From Agrocybe praecox (lineage: Eukaryota > Basidiomycota > Agaricomycetes > Agaricales > Agrocybaceae), in contig OZ024841.1 in NCBI GenBank assembly GCA_964017145.1, forward strand, positions 1,612,001 through 1,676,000: DNA of 64,000 nt, given 5' to 3'. Numbering within the stretch: the stretch's first letter is position 1; the number at the start of each line of letters is the position of its first letter. The position numbers were made by a program, and so were the translations under genes. Under the pieces are notes generated by a model. That model worked only from the letters and a program-made list of their open reading frames with translations. It was not told the origin of the DNA and did not search any database. Shown one piece after another: positions 57,279-64,000 of this stretch.

Positions 57279-58009
57279 GAAGAAGACTGCAAGCTCAGAT
57301 TGACGGAGTACTTGCACTCCCGTATTTGTGTTATATAATTTCGCTTCATTCACTCGGTATGTAGCTTATTTGTGTTTATCCTTCTTGCACTGAACTGACT
57401 GTGTAGATTGTAAGTTGTACTAGGTAAGGACTCTAGACTACAAAATTAAATAGCTAAAGTTGTGGCACACCCACTGGCAGTTCGGCAAAAGTCAGAACCT
57501 TATCTCGGAACATAGTTACATTCGTCGTGCCAATTCACACCGCTTGTTGCCCACATCTATGCATTGCGCAACACAAGACTCCTATGTTGACCTGCGAGGC
57601 ATCTAATCTAATCCCGCTAGCTCAGGTATTCAACTATGTTTAAACTCGGGCTTGTGATGCCCGAACCATCAGCCATCCACTATGGCTTCCAGTCATTCCT
57701 TGAACACAACGCCAGTCCGATTTTGGGTGATAACGCACGATATGGTGGTGTAGCAGGCTTTTCGACGTGCATTCACCCATTCAAGTCCACCTCTTGTTTG
57801 ACGCATTTAGAATTCCGGAAATGGAGTCTGCGGAGAGAACCGTACTATGTCATTGCAAAAATAACATCAAATTATAGTATAAAGCTGGATCGACTCGCCA
57901 CCGCCATCCAATTCACAGTTTGATATTGATCATTCAAAGTCATATCCAAGGTACTCCTCTATTACTACGTTACAAAATTCAAATTATGTCTAATACTAGC
58001 CTACCTTAG
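57279..58009. other. Intergenic, one unassigned open frame
   Basis: A 95-codon frame at 57636-57923 (MFKLGLVMPEP start) lacks a family or splice support. Nothing else is seen. Confidence 0.35.
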
Positions 58010-58642
58010 ATGAAAATATCCAGTATCTTCGTCGTCATCGCAGGAATCATCACTTCCCAGCCCATAGCCGCAGTGCCTGTTCCTGGTGGCAACGACGTCT
58101 TGGTGCAGAGGGACAATCAAATGCTCCCTAACACAAACACTCTGATGGCTGGCAATATGCAGCTTGTATCTGGCCTTTTGCAAATCATGGGTTCGTTCAT
58201 TCCAGCTTCTTTCAAGCCTCCATCCAACACGAACAGCACCTCTGCACCGGCACCACTTGGACTCGGAGGACAACTTGGCATGCCACAGCTTGGACCACGG
58301 TCACTGCCGGCGGCCGCGCCGGTATCGCGCAGAGATAGTGACTTTATTCCACCTTCCATGATCAACCAACTTATACAACCCTTTATGTCCATGTTCACTT
58401 CACCACTCCAGATTTTGAGCTCTCTCAAAGGACAAGGTGGTTCGCAGCCGCTTATTCCGGGTTTGCCCACTGGAATCATTCCTACTGGTGTTGGGAGCAT
58501 CACTTCTCCCTCGGTCGTCAACCCTCCGCCTATCCCTAATAGGCTTCCTATCACTCCTCCTGTCATCCCTCCGGTTTCGCCTACTCTCCCCAATCCACTC
58601 CAAGGAAGGTCTGGCGCAGAGGCGCAGCCCATGGCGTTGTGA
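58010..58642 (+). CDS. Secreted proline-rich protein
   Basis: Single exon of 210 aa with a clear signal peptide (MKISSIFVVIAGIITSQPIA). A middle region contains hydrophobic helices (GNMQLVSGLLQIMGSFI, INQLIQPFMSMFTSP). A dibasic site RR lies near residue 107. The C-terminal third is rich in Pro-Ile/Val-Pro. No cysteine-rich pattern or enzyme motif. A cell-wall or small secreted protein is likely. Family not recognised. Confidence 0.7.
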   Translation: MKISSIFVVIAGIITSQPIAAVPVPGGNDVLVQRDNQMLPNTNTLMAGNMQLVSGLLQIMGSFIPASFKPPSNTNSTSAPAPLGLGGQLGMPQLGPRSLPAAAPVSRRDSDFIPPSMINQLIQPFMSMFTSPLQILSSLKGQGGSQPLIPGLPTGIIPTGVGSITSPSVVNPPPIPNRLPITPPVIPPVSPTLPNPLQGRSGAEAQPMAL

Positions 58643-60579
58643 GCTCCGACTCCTGGTCCCGTTGTTGGAAGCGTTGTTTGAGCCCTGCCATCGGACGTAC
58701 GACCTTTCTCGAGCGTCTCTATATAGATATAACTTTTTGTAACCAAGACCCACCGTCAGATATTCAGAGAGAATAAATAAATGTAGAGAAAATACTTAAA
58801 TTCATAACGGATCATGTAAATGTACAGTGTAGACTCAAGATGTAAGATGACCAGATCAGAAATAGTACGATATGTGTTGAATGTAAATGTGTACATAGAG
58901 TGTATGTTTAACATAACTTGAAGGTTCGATGACTATATTTGACCTTTTTAAATCAGTGCAGTTGCACATGGTGGAGTGATTTCAAGATAGTAGATACATA
59001 CGTTTTCTGAGTACACCGAGATACTTTATATTTCGCAATGATATCAAGCTGCTTCCCCAAGCACCCTGCAGCGCCGCCGCGTAAATTGGTATACATACTA
59101 TTACCTACACACAAAACTAATATTTAACGTTTAACCTTCACAAGCGCTAATCTCCTCTACCTATCTCCATCAATCACTCGACGAGCGCTTCCTGAATTCT
59201 TCCCCTCATGCTACTCCATGCTATGCCATCCCTCGGCGTAAGCGGCAGGCCTATCCATCTATCTCCATCGATCCACGAGTTCTTCCTTCCTTCCTTCTTT
59301 GTCCAGAGTCCAGACCACCTCGGGATTACACTACCCCGTGCTACGTGCCATGTCGCGAGTTCGGGTTACCCCGAGCCTGATCAAGAGAAAAGACGGACCG
59401 ACTTCGACTCCGACAGTCCGGGAGCGATCGCTGTGACATACATACATACATGGATTGTGATCATCTCTCTTCCTACTTGAGCTTGAAGCTTGAAGGCTCG
59501 TGTATGTACGATTGAGAGGGTTGATTGATTATGGTTGTCGTATACGGGAAGGGGGATGTTAGACGTAGACGTAGATGTGGACGCGGTTGGATGTCGGGTA
59601 ATTATGTAATTAAGCACCGTACAAGGTTATTTGTGTACGTACGGGGAAGGGGGGATCTAGAGGAACGTGGTGTGCGCGTGGATCGATGGGGTGATATGTG
59701 TGTATGTATCTATACTTGAACTTGTTCGAAGGAAAGATGATGGATCTGTGGGAAGTGATTGGATTGGATTAGAATGGAATCGAGATTGGGTCCTAATCGA
59801 TTTGAAATTTGTATGTACGGTCGTCGGAATCGCAAGTTGATATATTACTTGTTTGGAGTCTGGATAGATGCATTGCATTGTCTAATCGATCGATATGTAT
59901 GGTATGTACTAGCGAGTTTTGTTTAGTATTTGATTTTCAGAAGGACCGAGTCGGAGGGCGTAAGTAAGTATGGAGAAAGTAGATAAGAACTTATAAAAGC
60001 GAGCAGGCCGAATTAGCTACCCTTGACAAAGTATCAAGCTGCGAAGATACAAAATTCAAAGTACAAAATACAATACGCCCCTAATATGCCTCACACTCCC
60101 GATCCGGCTCGCCTAAAACACAACACCGATAGATTAAGTACCCGGGGTCCCTCCCTTAGGACCCCGAATTGGGGTTCCCACTCTGCTTGGAGTGGAACCA
60201 CCACCATTGTATCACCAAAGCACCGCACCCTACATACATAGCAGCACTCGATAAGTTTTTCCTGGGAGGCGGACATATCTCATCTCATCTCATCACATCA
60301 CATCTCTTATCTGGTCTTTCTCTTTTCTTTCTGCCTTTCCTAGTCGTTTTGGAAATCTCTTTCTGTTGGCCGACTTTGGGGGTATCGATATCCCTTTGAT
60401 TTTGATCTGCCTCGTGCCTTTTTTAACGAACGAACCGCTGTACGGTCTTTGCGTACGTACGACACACCCCATACGAACGGACACAGACGGACGGGATCAT
60501 AAACGACGAACGCCAACTCGAAAGCATCAGAAGTTGGATATCATTTTGGTTTTAGATAGACAAGACAAGACAAGACAAG
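58643..60579. other. Intergenic with simple repeats and hairpins
   Basis: CATA/GTAC-type simple repeats are scattered here. Two adjacent hairpins lie at 60144-60165 (GGGGTCC / GGACCCC) and 60173-60199 (GGTTCCCACTC / GAGTGGAACC). CATCT repeats lie at about 60278-60310, and a GACAA run at about 60556-60579 directly abuts the next start codon. Confidence 0.5.
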
Positions 60580-63194
60580 ATGGGAAAGAAGGGCGGGAAA
60601 GGGCCTTTACCGCATCGTATGTCTTCCTTCTTTTTTTTGGTGGTCGTGTGCGCACGATCAAACTATGGACCATCACTGACACCCATCCATCCACCCTTTC
60701 CTTTCACGCAGTACGTTCGCGGACGACACGGTCTTCTCGGGGTCGTGTAAGTACTCTTTTTTCATCCCGCGTGGGTATTGGGATCTCACCTCTGCTCTGT
60801 TTGCTTTCTCTCCCCCTTCGTTGCCCCCTGTCCTTGTCTGTTCTCTGCGTGAAATGGTCAAATGAATCGCATCCGCATCCCTCGTAATCTCATCTCATCA
60901 CATCACATCACACGACACCTTCCACCCGCCCCCCAAACACAAAAAACAAAAACAAAAACCAACAAAAAAATCTCAACGCCCACAGCTAATCCCCCTCCAA
61001 CCAACCCCCTCGCTGCCCGACCAGCTCCGGCTTCTAGGGCTATACGCAGCCAACACCCTCGGGGACGGGAACTGCCTCTTCCGGGCGCTCGCAGACCAGG
61101 TGTATGGGTCCCCTGTGCGACACGCGGAGGTGCGCCGGGATGTGTGCGATTGGATTGAGAGGCATGGGGAGAGGTATGAGGGGTTTGTGGAGTTTGAGTT
61201 TGAGGGAGGGGAGGAGGGGGAAGAGGGCAGGGGGAGGGAGGGACGCAAGGGCAGAGGGGCGGGGGCGGGGGCGGGGGCAGGGGCAGACGGGAGTGGGAGT
61301 GGAAGTGGGAATAGCAGACGCCTGCAGGCGTACCTGCGGAATATGAGAGAGAACGGGACGTATGGAGGTCATATGGAGCTTTCGGCGTTTGCGCATATGA
61401 TGAGGAGGAATATCAAGGTCGTTCAGCCTGGTTTGGTTTATGTTATTGAGTGGAGCGCGGGGGAGCCTAAGGCTGCGAAGGAGACGGGCAAAGGGTATTA
61501 TGTCGTGCAGGAGGAGGTGGTGGAGAGTGATGAGGATGAGGGGGAGGGAGAGGAGCCAACGATTTATGTTGCGTGAGTTTTTTTTCTTTTCTTTTCTCTT
61601 TCTTATTCTTATTCGATAATCCCAACACTAATATTAACATCTTTCTAGCTACCACGACTGGGAGCATTTTTCCTCAATCCGGAACTTGCGTGGTCCACAT
61701 ACGGGATTACCCAATATCCAAGAAACACCTGCGCCTCCCTCGGCGTTTGCAGAGTATGACGCGGGGCTTTCTGCGTCTGCGTCTGCGTCTACTACGAAAA
61801 TGACAGCGAAAGAGGCGTTGAAGGAGAGGGAGAGGGAGAAGAAACGCGAGCGGGAGAGAAAGGAGAAGGAAAGGGAGAAGGAGAAAAGGGAGAAGGGGGC
61901 TGGAGCGTTGAAGGTCAAGCTGAGGATTCCGCCTAGTAAACCTTCGAGTGTGGCTGGGTCTGGGACGTCTTCGAGGGCGGAGACGCCTACGACGATGCCT
62001 GGTGTTGTGCCGACGGCTGCGGCTGGGTCTATGTCGGCCACAACAACAACGACCCCTTCTTCGAATTCCCATCATAGGGCATCATCATCACTCTCCTCAC
62101 TCTCATCCTTATCCTCATCCTCAATTCCCCCATCAACCTCAACCACCACCATGGAACCCGCAAGCATCCCACTGCCCACATCCCGCTCCGCCTCGCCCTT
62201 CCCCCTCCCCACACATCTACAACCTGGTCCTGGCCTGCCCCGCGGGGCGTCGCCGCTGCGGCATATGGAGTCGTCCTTATCTGCGGGGTATCAGTCGGGG
62301 TATCGCAGCCCGAAGAGGTCGTTTGATGAGTCGAGTGCTAGTGCGAGTGGGGGGGAGGAGCAGAGGGATAGGGAAGGGGCGGAGGGAGGGGGCAGTGGGA
62401 GAGAGGAGAAGAGGATGAGGAGGCGTATGCCTTCTGGTGGTGGGGTGGAGAGGGAAGAGATCAATGTCGATGTCGATGTGAACGTTGAGGTGGATGTTGA
62501 GGTGGATGTTGATGTCGATGTCGATGTCGATCTGGGTGATGACGATGAAAGACAAGAAGAGGACGACGAAGAACTGGACACTCCGGGTTTATCAGCCCCC
62601 GGATCGAGATCAAGCTCGTCTTTCTCCTCTTCTTCCCTATCCGAAGTGAGCTCGTCACCGTCGCCTGCTCCTGGTCCTTTAAACAGCGGTGGGGATCCAA
62701 TAGTAGCAAGAGCAACAACGACACCAACACCGGAAGTATCGATCGTCCCACCCAGTCCTATCGTCGGCTCTGCCCCCGTCCCTGGCACATTAACATCCTC
62801 CACTACCTCCTCCTCCAAGCCCCCAAAGAAAGGCACACAGCGCTATCAGCGCCTACGGCATCTCGAGCAGACCGGTGTTGGTGGTGGCGCCGCACACGAA
62901 CACGAACACGAACACGCATCTCTAACCCGGCGGCAGCGCAAAGCCTTAGGACTCCCCAAAGCGAGGAAGGCCCTGGGGTCTAGTACGATTTCGGCGGCTG
63001 CTGGGGGTGGTGGGGGAGGGAGGAGCGCGGGGAGGATCGTCATTCCTGGAGGGAGGTGGACGGGGAGGGAGGTGTCGGAGGGTGTTGGGGGTGTGACGGA
63101 GGCGGAGGCGGAGGCGGATGCGGGTGGGGAGGAGTGGAGGCGGAATGGGACGGGGAGGTTGGATGTTAGGGGGTTTAGGGAGCTGAAGATCTAG
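60580..63194 (+). CDS. OTU-family cysteine protease (deubiquitinase, OTUD3-like)
   Basis: Four exons (60580-60616, 60712-60746, 60986-61572, 61649-63194) give 734 aa. The OTU domain opens at ~34 (LPDQLRLLGLYAANTLGDGNCLFRAL, written in two parts: LPDQLRLLGLYAA and NTLGDGNCLFRAL) with catalytic Asp ~51 and Cys ~54. It continues with YGSPVRHAEVRRDVCDW, YGGHMELSAFAHMMRRNIKV and the His motif AYHDWEHFSSIR (catalytic His ~226). A Glu/Gly/Arg-rich low-complexity insert (61205-61310) lies inside the domain. The C-terminal two thirds are disordered (Glu/Arg/Lys, Ser, an Asp-Val repeat). The N-terminus is basic. Predicted to cleave ubiquitin chains. Intact and probably a conserved housekeeping gene. 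Confidence 0.9.
62461..62538 (+). repeat. In-frame Asp/Glu-Val hexanucleotide repeat
   Basis: Repeats of GATGTC/GATGTT/GAGGTG encode alternating acidic residue and Val (NVDVDVNVEVDVEVDVDV) in the disordered tail of the OTU protein. Expected to vary in length by slippage. Confidence 0.85.
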
Positions 63195-64000
63195 CTGGGA
63201 GCTTTGGGTCTTTTCCTTTTTCGGGGCGACGAGGACCGACGCAGATCTCGTGTTTTTTTTATTTTCGATTTTTTGGGTTATCGCTGTCTTGTGTCGACCT
63301 TGTGCAGCTTGTGTGGGAGTTGGACGAGGAACGGGCGCTCAATGATGTATATATACGACAGACGACGACTACGAGAGTAGGCCTTCTTGCTCTGCCCTGC
63401 CCTGCCTCGTCCCATTCCCCGACATCCGGACTACTGCAATGTCCTGGTCTGCTTTTCGGGAGCTGTGGTCTGCCATTCTATGCCATGTACGACAACAAGA
63501 AGCCGACGCAGATGCAGATGTACCATAAAAAGAAAGCATAGCATGAGGAGGAGGAGGAGGAGGGATCCCTTTCCCGTAGTGCATCATATCAGAACAGGAC
63601 ACCGACCGAGGTAGTGCTGGATCGCTGCTGTTGGGGTGTTTTTTTTTTTTGGTTCCCTTGTGGCGTTGCGTTGCAGCGAGCAACGACGGATTTGAAGCTG
63701 CGAGCTCGCTCTCTGTCTCTTTCTCTTCAAAATCTGGGTCTGAGCTCTGAGGCTTCGGGCATAGGCGTGGGATCGGGAGATGGGTTGAGCGGATGTCAGG
63801 AGGGGGCCGGGGGGTTCTTCTTGTTTAAAGTCTTTCTTTTCTTTTTCTTTTCTTTTTTCATCTAGGTTTTGGTTTTGGTTTCCTTCCAATCACATTTTGC
63901 ATATCATCATTTTCTTCATCATCATCACGACCCATCCACATTTCATTTTTACATACATCGAACGAACGAACACAACATCATCACATATCTTTTATTCTAT
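63195..64000. other. 3' flank of OTU gene, no further gene recognised
   Basis: T-rich and simple-sequence DNA (CATCAT and ACGAACG-type runs near the end). Open frames are chance-like. Confidence 0.4.

Noticed and set aside
57636..57923. 95-codon frame
   Set aside because: No signal peptide, domain or paralogue; kept only as a remark in the gap entry.

Overview
The window looks like a chromosomal segment of a filamentous basidiomycete, most likely an Agaricomycete. Genes are split by many short introns (about 45-70 bp, GT-AG with a few GC-AG), and the protein types (F-box-like proteins with Ser/Pro-rich tails, an Agaricomycete-style protein kinase, a fungal seven-helix membrane family, small secreted proteins, ZZ/EF-hand proteins) fit that group. 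A Rhizoctonia/Ceratobasidium-like fungus is a guess, not a conclusion. No bacterial operon, rRNA gene, intact tRNA or CRISPR array is visible.

The left two thirds (1-46 kb) is a strongly rearranged duplication nest. Three full-length members of one large protein family lie here: A (582-5329, +, 1353 aa), B (9316-13874, +, 1297 aa) and C (20454-24985, -, 1288 aa). All three splice into uninterrupted frames. Each has an N-terminal helical region, a coiled coil, one canonical EF-hand, a beta-rich central domain opening with EGLWTGVC, two Cys-rich ZZ-type zinc modules and a C-terminal coiled coil. B and C are the arms of a roughly 5-kb inverted duplication. A convergent pair, the 3' end of gene A facing the 3' end of an F-box-like gene, recurs as a module at 5.3-7.3 kb (inverted), 16.4-19.5 kb, 26.6-29.7 kb and 34.4-36.5 kb. 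Only the F-box copy at 16480-17955 is intact. A protein-kinase pseudogene (14.4-15.6 kb) and a relic EF-hand exon (14.1 kb) lie between the arms.

A second duplicated block (about 30.2-34.0 kb and 40.3-45.0 kb) carries two intact copies of a secreted protein with two tandem jelly-roll-like domains, each with a 13-nt first exon. It also carries an eight-exon small secreted Cys-rich protein, intact at 43646-44585, cut down to its last exons at 33.26-33.54 kb, with a further fragment on the minus strand at 8.6-8.8 kb. Single-copy genes between the blocks include an NmrA-like reductase (37128-38111, -). A C2H2 zinc-finger gene (45187-46007) and a short paralogue of its N-terminus (46821-47201) follow.

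The right third (46-64 kb) is less duplicated. It holds a 1.5-kb non-autonomous inverted-repeat element (48511-50018) that supplies the 3' end of a minus-strand gene, and a six-exon membrane protein (53572-54835). Beyond these lie two uncharacterised genes, a proline-rich secreted protein (58010-58642) and an OTU-family cysteine protease (60580-63194).

Functional reading (inference): the left region behaves like a birth-and-death cluster of regulatory or recognition-type proteins mixed with secreted proteins. The best candidate for something undescribed is the A/B/C family, together with its repeatedly copied antisense-oriented 3' fragments.
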